Of a DNA stretch of 64,000 bases, positions 1 through 8,032 are shown in pieces. The stretch's first letter is position 1. Every line of letters begins with the position of its first letter. This stretch comes from Marinobacter sp. THAF197a (GTDB lineage: Bacteria; Pseudomonadota; Gammaproteobacteria; Pseudomonadales; Oleiphilaceae): contig NZ_CP045324.1 in the NCBI RefSeq assembly GCF_009363275.1, positions 620,001 to 684,000 on the forward strand, written 5' to 3'. The translations under genes and the position numbers were made by a program. The notes under the pieces are model-generated. The model saw only the letters and a list, made by a program, of their open reading frames with translations. It searched no databases and had not been told where the DNA came from.

Positions 1-554
1 GTCTGTCTTTGTGGCGGGATGGCCAGGTGCGTGACGCCCACAGTCTCTTGATGACGTGCCAGCAACCGGTGCCGGCATTGGTGGCCAGTGCCATGGCCTC
101 GGTGATGCGCCATGGTGACTCACCACTGGTTCGAGAGGAGCTGGCCCGCCAGGCGTCCCGGCACTTGGCTTCGCTCAAGAGCTATCTGAAGCCGCTGGAA
201 GTTATTGCCACATTAAGCCCGTTGCTGGGCCTTCTGGGTACGGTAATGGGGATGATTCTGGCGTTCCAGCAGATGGAAGCAGCGGGTAACCAGGTGGACC
301 CGTCGGTGCTGTCGGGAGGGATCTGGCAGGCGCTGCTGACCACGGCTGCGGGCCTGATCGTGGCCATTCCCGTGGTCATGTTGCACAGCTACCTTGAGCG
401 TAAAACGGACCGCCTGGTGGATGAGATGGAAGATGCGCTGACCGCGGTGTTTACCGGACCCTTGGTTGGCAATACTTCCGGCGCGGTGAATGTGTCTGAG
501 CCAGCGGCTAATCCTCTTAACGCCAGTGATGAGCGGCGGGGCCATGCAGCTTGA
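1..554 (+). CDS. exbB: ExbB/TolQ/MotA-family proton channel subunit, 5'-truncated by window edge
   Basis: This is an inner-membrane proton-channel subunit. With ExbD it couples the proton motive force to TonB-dependent outer-membrane transport. The reading frame is open from the first bases (frame begins at base 3), so the N-terminus, including the first membrane helix, lies outside the window. The hallmark PLLGLLGTVMGM segment is seen just after a cytoplasmic linker, and a last hydrophobic helix follows (LLTTAAGLIVAIPVVML). The TTG at base 9 is only an in-frame codon and is not likely to be the start. The stop overlaps the start of the next gene, so the genes are translationally coupled with two exbD copies and tonB. 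TolQ is unlikely because no tolR/tolA/tolB follows. Confidence 0.9.
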   Translation, partial: LSLWRDGQVRDAHSLLMTCQQPVPALVASAMASVMRHGDSPLVREELARQASRHLASLKSYLKPLEVIATLSPLLGLLGTVMGMILAFQQMEAAGNQVDPSVLSGGIWQALLTTAAGLIVAIPVVMLHSYLERKTDRLVDEMEDALTAVFTGPLVGNTSGAVNVSEPAANPLNASDERRGHAA

Positions 555-942
555 TCGCCCTGCGGCACCCTCCCGAAAGCTGATTGGTCTGACACCATTG
601 ATTGATGTGGTGTTCATTCTGCTGCTGTTTTTCATGCTGACCTCCTCGTTTATCCAGTGGCAAAGTCTCGACTTGATGGTGTCGACGGGCGAGGGCTCAG
701 AGGTCTCCGGTGAGCCACCGTTGATGCTGGGGATGGCACCGGATGGCCGACCAATCCTGCCGGATGAGCCGCTCGTGTTTCTGGATGACAGGCAGCTGAG
801 TGACCTGCTCGCAGGAGGCGACCGATCCGTGATCCTCACACCCAATCCGGCGAGTTCAATACAGCAGGTGGTCTGGTTGCTTGACCAGGTAGGGGCGTTG
901 GGAGCCGCCAGCGTCTCGGTGAACACTGGGGCGGCAGAATGA
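544..942 (+). CDS. exbD: ExbD-type energy transducer, first copy
   Basis: This single-pass inner-membrane protein carries protons in the ExbB-ExbD motor that energises TonB. It is 132 residues long with an N-terminal cytoplasmic tail and one helix containing the LIDVVF motif. Asp21 of this protein (codon 604-606) is the equivalent of the essential membrane Asp of ExbD. A periplasmic domain follows. An ATG at 529 is in frame and also possible. I prefer 544 because the protein then starts directly with the usual tail, and the gene overlaps the exbB stop by 11 bases. Its last four bases (ATGA) start the second exbD. Confidence 0.9.
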   Translation: MQLDRPAAPSRKLIGLTPLIDVVFILLLFFMLTSSFIQWQSLDLMVSTGEGSEVSGEPPLMLGMAPDGRPILPDEPLVFLDDRQLSDLLAGGDRSVILTPNPASSIQQVVWLLDQVGALGAASVSVNTGAAE

Positions 943-1358
943 ACATCAAACGTGGCAGCGCTCCGGCGGCCAGTAATGACGATCATCTGATACCGCTGAT
1001 CAACGTGGTCTTTCTGATGCTGATCTTCTTCATGCTGGCCGGTCAGATTCGGGCGTCTGATGGTTTGCCGTTTGTTCCCCCAGCCATGGACTCCGGCGAA
1101 CCGGAGGTGTCAGCGCAGGTCGAGATTCTGATGACGGAAGGTGGTGAGGTTTTTCTCAATGGCACCCCGGTCCAGCACGACGAGCTCTCGCGGGCATTGG
1201 CGGATGGCTGGGGTGTGGATGGAGCGGCGCGCTCCCAATCCCAGGTGCTGGTCAAGATTGATCAAGCGTTAACGGCAGAGCAATGGCAGCCGGTGTTGGC
1301 CTGGGTGTCGGAAGCTGGGTTTGAATCGGTGCACCTGTCCACGCGGCGGAGCCCGTGA
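939..1358 (+). CDS. ExbD-family paralogue lacking the membrane aspartate
   Basis: This is a second ExbD-like protein of 139 residues, encoded immediately after the first with an ATGA overlap. It has the same plan: short cytoplasmic tail, one helix (LINVVFLMLIFFML), then a periplasmic domain. The position that is Asp in ExbD is Asn22 here (codon AAC, 1002-1004). In the ExbD/TolR/MotB superfamily this Asp carries the proton, so this copy probably cannot do so itself. It may pair with the first ExbD as a structural or regulatory partner. Its gene ends in a TGATG overlap with tonB. Family membership is clear; the reduced activity is inference. Confidence 0.85.
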   Translation: MNIKRGSAPAASNDDHLIPLINVVFLMLIFFMLAGQIRASDGLPFVPPAMDSGEPEVSAQVEILMTEGGEVFLNGTPVQHDELSRALADGWGVDGAARSQSQVLVKIDQALTAEQWQPVLAWVSEAGFESVHLSTRRSP

Positions 1359-2161
1359 TGGGGTTGAAGCGTCGGTATCTGTTTGCGGGTGCGCTCTGTG
1401 CACTGGCGTTTCATGCCGGAGCCTTTCTGATCGTGCAGGGTGTATTGGCGCAACAGCCGGTGCCGGATGTGGCCGCAGATGAAGGGACCGATGGTGTTTT
1501 TGTGACGCTGGCGAGAGCTGACATGTCGCCTGCTGAAAGTCCTTCTGACACTGATCCGGAGCCGGTACAGGCCACCCCGAAAGAGGAGCCCCAGAAGAAG
1601 CCTGATTCCTTGCAGGCCCCCATGCCCGCGCCGTCGCCAGAAACAAAGCCAGAACCCCTGCCAGAACCAGAGCCCAAGCCACAGCCAACGCCAGAGCCGG
1701 AGCCTGTCGAGCCGGTATCGACAACGTCAGAACCCGATATGGATGTAGAGGAGCCGGAGGTGCCCGAAACCAGTGGCGCCGACCCGGCACCCACCGCAGA
1801 GCCTAACTTAGCCTCCGCCGAAGATGCCTCGGTAACCCACGCCACACAGGCAGATAGCGGTGGTGTGGTGAACGATGAAGCCCGTTATCTGCAAGCGTTA
1901 CTGGGCCACCTGAACCGCTATAAACGTTACCCCGAGTCTGCCCGCCGCATGCGTCGGGAAGGCGTGGTCGAGGTGACCTTTACGGTTAACCGGCAAGGCC
2001 AGGTGGCAGACGCCCGGGTGGTAAAGAGTGCGGGCTTTCGCCCTCTGGATGACGAGGTGCGGGATATGTTGTCCAGGGCGGTACCGTTACCCGGAGTGCC
2101 TGCGGATTATGGCCGGCCCGAGTTGACGGTGACCTTGCCCGTCGCCTTCTCCCTGCGGTAA
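1358..2161 (+). CDS. tonB: TonB energy-transducing protein
   Basis: TonB is anchored in the inner membrane, spans the periplasm and transmits force to outer-membrane receptors. The 267-residue product has an N-terminal membrane anchor (residues about 8-28), a long Pro/Glu/Lys-rich spacer of EPEP and KPxP type (about 60-150), and a C-terminal TonB domain. That domain has the YPxxARRMRREGVV segment followed by VxFTVNRQGQV. The ATG at 1358 gives a TGATG overlap with the preceding exbD; the GTG at 1355 is an alternative. The gene is in one operon with exbB-exbD-exbD and directly precedes a TonB-dependent receptor. This suggests a dedicated rather than a housekeeping TonB system. Confidence 0.92.
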   Translation: MGLKRRYLFAGALCALAFHAGAFLIVQGVLAQQPVPDVAADEGTDGVFVTLARADMSPAESPSDTDPEPVQATPKEEPQKKPDSLQAPMPAPSPETKPEPLPEPEPKPQPTPEPEPVEPVSTTSEPDMDVEEPEVPETSGADPAPTAEPNLASAEDASVTHATQADSGGVVNDEARYLQALLGHLNRYKRYPESARRMRREGVVEVTFTVNRQGQVADARVVKSAGFRPLDDEVRDMLSRAVPLPGVPADYGRPELTVTLPVAFSLR

Positions 2162-2293
2162 CGCCCGGCTTTAACGGGAAAATGTCCCGACCCAAAGTAG
2201 GCCTCCTCAGGTTCCATCGTTCAGTTCTCCCGAATCGCTCCCCACTCTAAGGTTACCCCAACAGCAATAAAAACCTGTGCTAAGGGGAATACG

Positions 2294-4417
2294 ATGAGTT
2301 TGATGTTGAAACCAATAATCCGCGCGGTGCGTTTCGCCGTTCTGGCTTCCGTTCCGGGCATTGTGATGGCCCAGCAGACAGGCGAGGCAGTGTATCTGCC
2401 GGCACTGGATGTGCGTAGCCTGGTGCCCACGTCTGTTGAGGGCATGCCGGGTGCCGCGAGCGTGCTGACCCGTGACCAGATCGATGTGTATAAGCCCTAC
2501 ACCCTGCATGATGCCCTGGACTTTGTGCCGGGCGTGCGCACCATTGATGATGATGTCCTCGGCCGGCGCTCCGGTATTGGTGTTCGCGGTGCACCGCCGC
2601 GTCGTTCCCGTAAGGTGCTCTTGCTCGAAGACGGCACGCCGATCAACAACAGTGCATATCTCGATTCCGGTGCGCATTACACCCCGCCGCTGGAGCGCCT
2701 GGAGCGCGTTGAGGTCTACAAGGGCGCCGGGCAGATTGTCCACGGCCCTCTGAACAACCACGGCATCGTCAATTTCCGTAACCTGAAACCTACCCCGGTG
2801 CCGGAAACCGTCATCGAAGTGGGCGTGGGCAACCAGGACACAGTCCAGCAGCATATTCACCATCGCCGCACTGAAGGCGATGTCGGCATGGTGTTTTCCT
2901 ACACCGGCAAGCGTGCTGACGGAACCTTTGATGTGGAAGAGCATCAGTACGACGATTTCTACACTGGCCTGGAATGGCAGGTCAATGAACGCAACCAGCT
3001 GGCGGCGTCTGTGACCTACTTGCGTGAGCGCAGCGATGGTTACGACGAAGCGAATCTTTCTCTGCAGGAGTATCGTGACGCGCCCCGCAACAAGAGCCGT
3101 TTCGATGAGGGGCGCGAAGATAACAACATTTCGGTGAACTACCTGAAGTACGACCTGACCCATAACCTGCAGGTGACGGACGATGTCAGCGTGTCCAGTA
3201 AAGTCTTCTTTACAGACCTGGACCGCCCGCGTTTCCAGACTCGCGGCACGGCACCTGCAGACGGCGGCGTGATGGAAGGCCGGGATCGCCGTTATGAGAA
3301 CCTGGGGGTTGAGAGCCGACTGGAGTGGGCCAACATTGAAGCGCTTGGGCTGACCCATCGTATCCAGACCGGCGTACGCTACGAAAACCATAACTTTGAG
3401 GACCGCCGCCCTGTTGGCCTGCCGGGTGAGAAGCTGGATGAGGGCAACCGCGGCCGTTTGTTGGCGGTCTCTGGCGAGGACGGTTACACCCGTGACGGGC
3501 GCCTGGTGGAATACGATGCCGAGGCGGTTTCCGGATATATCCAGAATAGCATGAGCTTTGGTGATTGGACGGTGACCCCGGGCCTTCGTTATGAAACCTA
3601 CAACCAATACAAAGACACGGTGTTTCGCCCTGGTAGCAGTGACGAAGGTGTTCGGGAAAAGGATTCCAACTCATTGTTCCTGCCTGGGATCAGCCTGCTT
3701 TACACAGGGTTTGCGCAATCAGAGATCTACGCCGGCATCCATCGCGGTTATGCGCCTGCCTCGGCTCGCTCGGATGAGTTTCCGCTCACCCCGGAAACCG
3801 GCGTGAACAGCCAGTTGGGTATCCGTACCAGCGCAATTAAAGGTGTCAGCCTGGATGCCGCTGTGTTCCACAATCGCATCAAGGACACGTTGATTCGTGA
3901 TGATGTGGACGAATTCGGCGATGCGTTGTTTGTAAACGCAGCGGATTCGCGCATTACCGGCGTCGATGTCGGCGCCAGAATCGATTCCTCTGCCTTCTAT
4001 CTGGCGGATTACAACCTGTTCGCCGAAGCTGCGCTGAATTACACCGATGCCCGTTTCACCACCGGACCCCTGGACGACAATCGGGTACCTGAAATCCCGA
4101 CCCGGGCAGGCAGCTTCACCGTTGGGATGGATCACATGGCCGGCTGGCACTTGAGCGCCACTGTCAGCCATCTGGGGTCCTTCTACAGTGATATCGAAAA
4201 TACCCGTGAGCTGACTGCTGACGGCGAGGCGGGCAAGGTGCCCAGCCGCACCCTGTTCTCGGCACGGGCAAGCTACAAGTTGCCAACCACCACGGATGCA
4301 ACCTTGTGGGTTCAGGGGCGCAACCTGTCAGACAAGCTGTATATCTCGGATGTGCAGGACGGCATTCGCCCCGGCGCTCCGAGAACGGTTGTTGCTGGCG
4401 CAACAGTGAGGTTTTGA
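2294..4417 (+). CDS. TonB-dependent outer-membrane receptor (FecA-like)
   Basis: This 707-residue outer-membrane active transporter is probably for an iron chelate. It has a signal peptide ending near MAQQ and a plug domain: PGAASVLTRDQI, then LHDALDFVPGVRT, GIGVRGAPPRR, and the plug end RVEVYKGAGQIVHGPLNNHGIVNF. A 22-strand beta-barrel follows, ending in the usual C-terminal Phe (VVAGATVRF). There is no N-terminal signalling domain and no sigma/anti-sigma pair nearby, so it is not an obvious transcription-coupled FecA. The closest resemblance I recognise is to Fe3+-dicitrate-type receptors; the substrate is not certain. The gene starts 132 bases after tonB. I saw no convincing Fur box in that gap. 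Confidence 0.88.
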   Translation: MSLMLKPIIRAVRFAVLASVPGIVMAQQTGEAVYLPALDVRSLVPTSVEGMPGAASVLTRDQIDVYKPYTLHDALDFVPGVRTIDDDVLGRRSGIGVRGAPPRRSRKVLLLEDGTPINNSAYLDSGAHYTPPLERLERVEVYKGAGQIVHGPLNNHGIVNFRNLKPTPVPETVIEVGVGNQDTVQQHIHHRRTEGDVGMVFSYTGKRADGTFDVEEHQYDDFYTGLEWQVNERNQLAASVTYLRERSDGYDEANLSLQEYRDAPRNKSRFDEGREDNNISVNYLKYDLTHNLQVTDDVSVSSKVFFTDLDRPRFQTRGTAPADGGVMEGRDRRYENLGVESRLEWANIEALGLTHRIQTGVRYENHNFEDRRPVGLPGEKLDEGNRGRLLAVSGEDGYTRDGRLVEYDAEAVSGYIQNSMSFGDWTVTPGLRYETYNQYKDTVFRPGSSDEGVREKDSNSLFLPGISLLYTGFAQSEIYAGIHRGYAPASARSDEFPLTPETGVNSQLGIRTSAIKGVSLDAAVFHNRIKDTLIRDDVDEFGDALFVNAADSRITGVDVGARIDSSAFYLADYNLFAEAALNYTDARFTTGPLDDNRVPEIPTRAGSFTVGMDHMAGWHLSATVSHLGSFYSDIENTRELTADGEAGKVPSRTLFSARASYKLPTTTDATLWVQGRNLSDKLYISDVQDGIRPGAPRTVVAGATVRF

Positions 4418-4445
4418 TATGACCCTCGGTTAGTCATATCGCTTG

Positions 4446-4476
4446 GCCGGGTTTCCTTCCTTTTCCCGGCATTTTT
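4446..4476 (+). terminator. Rho-independent terminator (first of two)
   Basis: Six-base stem GCCGGG (4446-4451) / CCCGGC (4465-4470) followed by ATTTTT, just after the receptor gene. Confidence 0.5.
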
Positions 4477-4484
4477 CTTCCGAT

Positions 4485-4515
4485 GCTCCGGTTGCTCTGC
4501 GGCCGGAGCTTTTTT
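4485..4515 (+). terminator. Rho-independent terminator (second of two)
   Basis: Stem GCTCCGG (4485-4491) / CCGGAGC (4503-4509) with an 11-base loop and a run of six T. With the preceding hairpin it separates the receptor from the response regulator gene. Confidence 0.8.
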
Positions 4516-4591
4516 CGTGTCAGGGGGGACAAACGCCCGAGAGGGTTGTGATAATCTTGGCGGGTGAATACCAACAACAAAAGAGTCCGAG

Positions 4592-5254
4592 ATGAAAATT
4601 CTGATTGCGGATGATCATGCGGTGGTGCGACAGGGTTATGTCAGCCTGTTGTCGATGGCCCTGGAACCCTGTGAAATTATGGAGGCGGCATCTGGGGAGG
4701 AAGCCTGCGACTTCAGCAGAAGGCATCAGCCGGACCTGATCATCATGGATGTCGGACTGCCCGGCATCAGCGGTATTGAGTCCGCGGCCCGAATTCTGGA
4801 GGATCAGAAAGATGCTCGCATCCTGTTTTTCAGCATGTACAACGAAGTCCCCATCGTTAAGCGCGCCCTCCAGGTAGGCGCCATGGGATACATCACCAAG
4901 TCCTGCGATACCGACACTCTGATCAAGGCGGTCCAGCGAGTTGCCGAAGGTGAAATTTTTGTTGAATACGATCTGATCATGAAGTCGTCGTTCAACGATC
5001 AGGCCTCCGAGTCCGCAAAATTGCAGCAGTTGACGCGCCGCCAGTTTGAAGTGTTTTCCATGCTGGCTCGCGGGTTAAGCAATGATGAAATTGCCCATGC
5101 CCTGGCAATCGAAAAGAAAACCGTGGCCAATACGGTGACCGCCATTAAGAGCAGCCTTGGAATCGAGTCGATGGCGAAGCTGGTCTTCTTCGCCATTGAT
5201 GCCGGGCTGGTTCAAATCTGCACGCAGCCAGCGGCATCCGTTTCCCAGGAGTAA
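4592..5254 (+). CDS. NarL/FixJ-family response regulator, orphan
   Basis: This 220-residue two-domain transcription factor has an N-terminal receiver with the acidic pair (IADDH), the phospho-acceptor Asp in LIIMDVGLPG (about residue 52) and the conserved Lys in YITKS. A C-terminal LuxR-type helix-turn-helix (about 145-205) starts LTRRQFEVF and contains NDEIAHALAI and VANTVTAIKSSLGI. The usual Glu of the LTxRE motif is Gln here. No histidine kinase gene is next to it, so its partner must lie elsewhere. It converges with ntrC, leaving only 7 bases between the stop codons. The target genes cannot be read from the sequence. The TonB-dependent receptor upstream is separated from it by two terminators. 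Confidence 0.88.
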   Translation: MKILIADDHAVVRQGYVSLLSMALEPCEIMEAASGEEACDFSRRHQPDLIIMDVGLPGISGIESAARILEDQKDARILFFSMYNEVPIVKRALQVGAMGYITKSCDTDTLIKAVQRVAEGEIFVEYDLIMKSSFNDQASESAKLQQLTRRQFEVFSMLARGLSNDEIAHALAIEKKTVANTVTAIKSSLGIESMAKLVFFAIDAGLVQICTQPAASVSQE

Positions 5255-5261
5255 CGGCTGC

Positions 5262-6695
5262 TTAGTCTTCCGCGTCCTCAGCAGAATCGATTTTCAGTTC
5301 GTTAATCTTCCGGGTCAGCGTATTCCTGCCCCAGCCAAGCAGCACGGACGCATCCCGGCGGCGCCCGCCGGTGTGCTTCAGGGCCACCTCAATCATAATC
5401 TTCTCGAACTCCGGTACGGCGGTGTCCAGGATCGACTTCTTGCCGCGCTTCAGTTCCTGTTCTGCCCAGTTTTTCAGGCCTTCCTGCCAGGTCTGGCCAG
5501 TGGCGCTGTGCTCACTTTCCGCCTGGTGCAGGAGTTCCGGGGGCAGGTCATCTACATGAATCTCGCGCCCGCTGGCCATCACGGTCAGCCAGCGGCAGGT
5601 GTTTTCCAGCTGGCGGACGTTGCCGGGCCAGGGCAGGGTGGTCAGGTACTCTTCGGCATCCGGGCGCAACAGCTTCGGCTCCACCGCCAGTTCCTTGGCG
5701 GCCCGTTTCAGGAAGTGCTGCATCAGGCGGGGAATATCTTCCCGCCGTTCCGCCAGCTTGGGCAGGTGCACGCGGATAACGTTCAGGCGGTGGAATAAAT
5801 CTTCCCGGAAGCTACCTGCCTGCACCAGTTTTTCCAGGTCTTGATGAGTGGCGGCGATGATACGCACATCCACTTTAATCGGGGTGGTGCCGCCTACCCG
5901 ATAGAATTCACCATCGGCCAATACTCGCAGCAGACGGGTCTGGGTGTCGGCTGGCATATCACCGATTTCATCCAGAAACAGGGTGCCGCCGTTTGCTTGC
6001 TCAAACCGCCCCTGGCGGGCTGCGCCGGCGCCGGTGAAGGCGCCCTTTTCATGGCCGAACAGTTCAGATTCAATCAAATCCTTGGGGATAGCGGCCATGT
6101 TCAGGGCGATGAACGGGTTGCGGGCCCGGGGGCTGTGGTTGTGCAGGGCCTGAGCGACGAGTTCCTTACCGGTGCCGCTTTCTCCGTTGATCAATACCGT
6201 GATGTTGGAGTGAGACAGGCGGCCGATGGCCCTGAACACTTCCTGCATGGCCGGAGCTTCACCGATGATTTCGGTATTGCGCTGGGCGCTGTCGGCCTGG
6301 GGTTCGCTGGCGGCCCGTTTTTCATGACTGTGGGCCACAGCGCGTTTCACCAGGGCCACGGCATCGTCCACATCAAAGGGCTTGGGCAGGTATTCGAAGG
6401 CACCGGTCTGATAACTGGTAACCGCACTTTCCAGGTCCGAATGGGCGGTCATGATGATCACCGGCACATCCGGATGCTTGTCGACAATCTGTGAAAGCAG
6501 GGTGATGCCGTCTACTCCGGGCATGCGGATATCGCTGACGATGGCATCGGGCTGTTCGTGTTCCAGTCGCATCATGATGCTTTCGCCGCTGTCGAAAACC
6601 CGCGGCTGCATACCGGCCTGGTTGAGGGCGCGTTCCAGCACCCAGCGAATGCTCTTGTCGTCGTCGATAATCCAGACGTTTGCCGGTTGGCTCAT
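5262..6695 (-). CDS. ntrC: Nitrogen regulation response regulator NtrC (NR(I))
   Basis: NtrC is a sigma-54-dependent activator of nitrogen-limitation genes, phosphorylated by NtrB. The 477-residue protein has a receiver domain with Asp55 (IVSDIRMPG), a central AAA+ domain with Walker A GESGTGKE, the sigma-54-contacting GAFTGA loop and Walker B GGTLFLDEIGDM, and a C-terminal Fis-type helix-turn-helix (GRRRDASVLLGWGRNTLTRKI). Length and order match NtrC exactly. Its start overlaps the ntrB stop by four bases, so the two are translationally coupled. The sigma-54 promoter and NtrC-like sites before ntrB indicate autoregulation. Confidence 0.97.
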   Translation of the reverse strand: MSQPANVWIIDDDKSIRWVLERALNQAGMQPRVFDSGESIMMRLEHEQPDAIVSDIRMPGVDGITLLSQIVDKHPDVPVIIMTAHSDLESAVTSYQTGAFEYLPKPFDVDDAVALVKRAVAHSHEKRAASEPQADSAQRNTEIIGEAPAMQEVFRAIGRLSHSNITVLINGESGTGKELVAQALHNHSPRARNPFIALNMAAIPKDLIESELFGHEKGAFTGAGAARQGRFEQANGGTLFLDEIGDMPADTQTRLLRVLADGEFYRVGGTTPIKVDVRIIAATHQDLEKLVQAGSFREDLFHRLNVIRVHLPKLAERREDIPRLMQHFLKRAAKELAVEPKLLRPDAEEYLTTLPWPGNVRQLENTCRWLTVMASGREIHVDDLPPELLHQAESEHSATGQTWQEGLKNWAEQELKRGKKSILDTAVPEFEKIMIEVALKHTGGRRRDASVLLGWGRNTLTRKINELKIDSAEDAED

Positions 6696-7792
6696 TGGTT
6701 GTCCTCCAGAGGCAGGAAGATAATGAAATCGGTTCTTCCGGGCTCGCTCTCACACTCCACCAGCCCTCGGTGCTGGCCGATGATGCTTTGGGTAATGGAT
6801 AGGCCAAGGCCGGTTCCTGAGGCCCGGCCACTGATCATGGGGTAAAAGATGTTCTGCAGAAGATCCGCTGGAATACCCGGGCCGTTATCGATGATGTCGG
6901 CGCGGCACACCAGCCGGTGACGACGGTGGCCTATGGTGAACTGGCGCAGCGCACGGGTACGGAAAGTGATGGTCGGCGGTACATCGGAAGGACTTGCACC
7001 TTCGTTCTCGAAGGCCGCCTCCATGGCGTTACGCGCGATGTTCAGGAATGCCTGGATCAGTTGTTCTTTGTCTCCGGGGAACTCGGGAATGCTGGGGTCG
7101 TAATCCCGTTTCAGCCGGACCCGGCCCCTGCTTTCGGCTTCCACCAGGGTACGTACCCGCTCCAGAACCTCGTGGATGTTGGTGGGCGCGATTTTCAGTG
7201 CCTTGTTGGGGCCGAGCATACGATCGACCAGGCTGCGCAGGCGGTCTGCTTCGTCAATGATTACCCGGGTGTATTCGCGCTGGTCTTCATCGTTCAGCTC
7301 CCGGTCAAGCAGTTGAGCCGCGCCACGAATGCCGCCCAATGGGTTCTTGATTTCGTGGGCCATGCCGCGAACCAGGATCCGGGTGGTCTCCTGTTGGGAG
7401 ATAATGTCTTCTTCGCGGCTGATGCGCATCAGCCGGTCCCGGGGCTGGATCTCGATCAACAGCTCCATGGGTTCAAGGCTGATGGGTGTCACCGAATAGT
7501 CCACCGTCAGCCTTGAGCCGCTCAGTAAAGCGAACTCTGCTTCTCGCCGGGTGTAGGATTGGCCATTGCCTGCTGCCGCATACAGGGTTTTCAGAGCGTC
7601 CGCAGAATCGAGCAGAACGTCTTTCAGGGGCAGGCCCTGGCTACGGGTCATGCTGGTTTCAAAAAGACTTTCGGCGGCGGGGTTCAGGTAACGGATGGTC
7701 AGGTCGTTTCCCAGCACCAGAACGGCCGTGGTCAGGCTGTCCAGAATGCTCTTATAACCGCTTCCCAGCGAGATGGATGGTTGGAACGACAT
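6692..7792 (-). CDS. ntrB: Nitrogen regulation sensor kinase/phosphatase NtrB (NR(II))
   Basis: This cytoplasmic histidine kinase/phosphatase phosphorylates NtrC under nitrogen limitation and is controlled by PII. It has an N-terminal PAS domain, the H-box MAHEIKNPLGG with the phosphorylated His, the N-box AFLNIARNAMEAA, the G1 box IDNGPGIP and the G2 box GTGLGLSI. I chose the ATG at 7792 (366 residues, MSFQPS...) because the predicted sigma-54 transcript would begin near 7823, leaving a 31-base leader. An upstream ATG at 7816 has a better Shine-Dalgarno-like GGGG but would leave only about 7 bases of leader. Start confidence is moderate; gene identity is firm. Confidence 0.95.
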   Translation of the reverse strand: MSFQPSISLGSGYKSILDSLTTAVLVLGNDLTIRYLNPAAESLFETSMTRSQGLPLKDVLLDSADALKTLYAAAGNGQSYTRREAEFALLSGSRLTVDYSVTPISLEPMELLIEIQPRDRLMRISREEDIISQQETTRILVRGMAHEIKNPLGGIRGAAQLLDRELNDEDQREYTRVIIDEADRLRSLVDRMLGPNKALKIAPTNIHEVLERVRTLVEAESRGRVRLKRDYDPSIPEFPGDKEQLIQAFLNIARNAMEAAFENEGASPSDVPPTITFRTRALRQFTIGHRRHRLVCRADIIDNGPGIPADLLQNIFYPMISGRASGTGLGLSITQSIIGQHRGLVECESEPGRTDFIIFLPLEDNQ

Positions 7793-7833
7793 GCTTGGTT
7801 TCCGTTTTAAACTCATAGTAGTTACCCCGGTTT

Positions 7834-7849
7834 TGCAAAAAACGAACCA
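7834..7849 (-). promoter_or_regulatory. Predicted sigma-54 promoter of ntrBC
   Basis: The minus strand reads TGGTTCGTTTTTTGCA. This has the GG-N10-GC spacing and most of the TGGCACG-N4-TTGCW consensus. The predicted transcript start is about 7823, just before ntrB. Confidence 0.6.
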
Positions 7850-7915
7850 GTTTTGCCTGGTGAGATACGACGATGGTCTAAGTACGGGCACAGCAGGGCC
7901 CGGAGGGCATCCGGG

Positions 7916-7932
7916 TGCTGTAGGTTGGTGCA
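7916..7932 (-). promoter_or_regulatory. Weak NtrC-like binding site upstream of ntrB
   Basis: TGCTGTAGGTTGGTGCA matches the 7-3-7 NtrC dyad with one perfect half (TGGTGCA) and one 5/7 half. It lies about 100 bases upstream of the predicted ntrB transcript start. Confidence 0.4.
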
Positions 7933-8009
7933 GATGGGGAGCTTGTCGCTACAGGCAGCCGGGGTTTTGCCCCTTCGCTGCCCAAAGTATGGCTTTATCG
8001 TGGTGCGGT

Positions 8010-8026
8010 TGCACTAAAGTGGTGCG
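8010..8026 (-). promoter_or_regulatory. NtrC binding site upstream of ntrB
   Basis: TGCACTAAAGTGGTGCG is a near-perfect 17-base NtrC dyad (TGCACYA-N3-TGGTGCA). It lies about 195 bases upstream of the predicted ntrBC transcript start and just beyond the stop of the DUF4124 gene. Confidence 0.65.
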
Positions 8027-8032
8027 TAAATA

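Noticed and set aside
1..554. TolQ of a Tol-Pal system
   Set aside because: The downstream genes are exbD-type and a Pro-rich TonB; no tolA, tolB or pal follows.
2162..2293. Fur box before the TonB-dependent receptor
   Set aside because: No 19-base GATAATGATAATCATTATC-like sequence is present; only a short CGGGA/TCCCG hairpin was seen.
2207..3607. 466-residue open frame on the minus strand
   Set aside because: It is a shadow of the TonB-dependent receptor, which has a full set of family motifs on the plus strand.
7793..7891. Longer NtrB with 25-33 extra N-terminal residues
   Set aside because: The extension from a GTG at 7891 covers the predicted sigma-54 promoter and does not resemble known NtrB N-termini.
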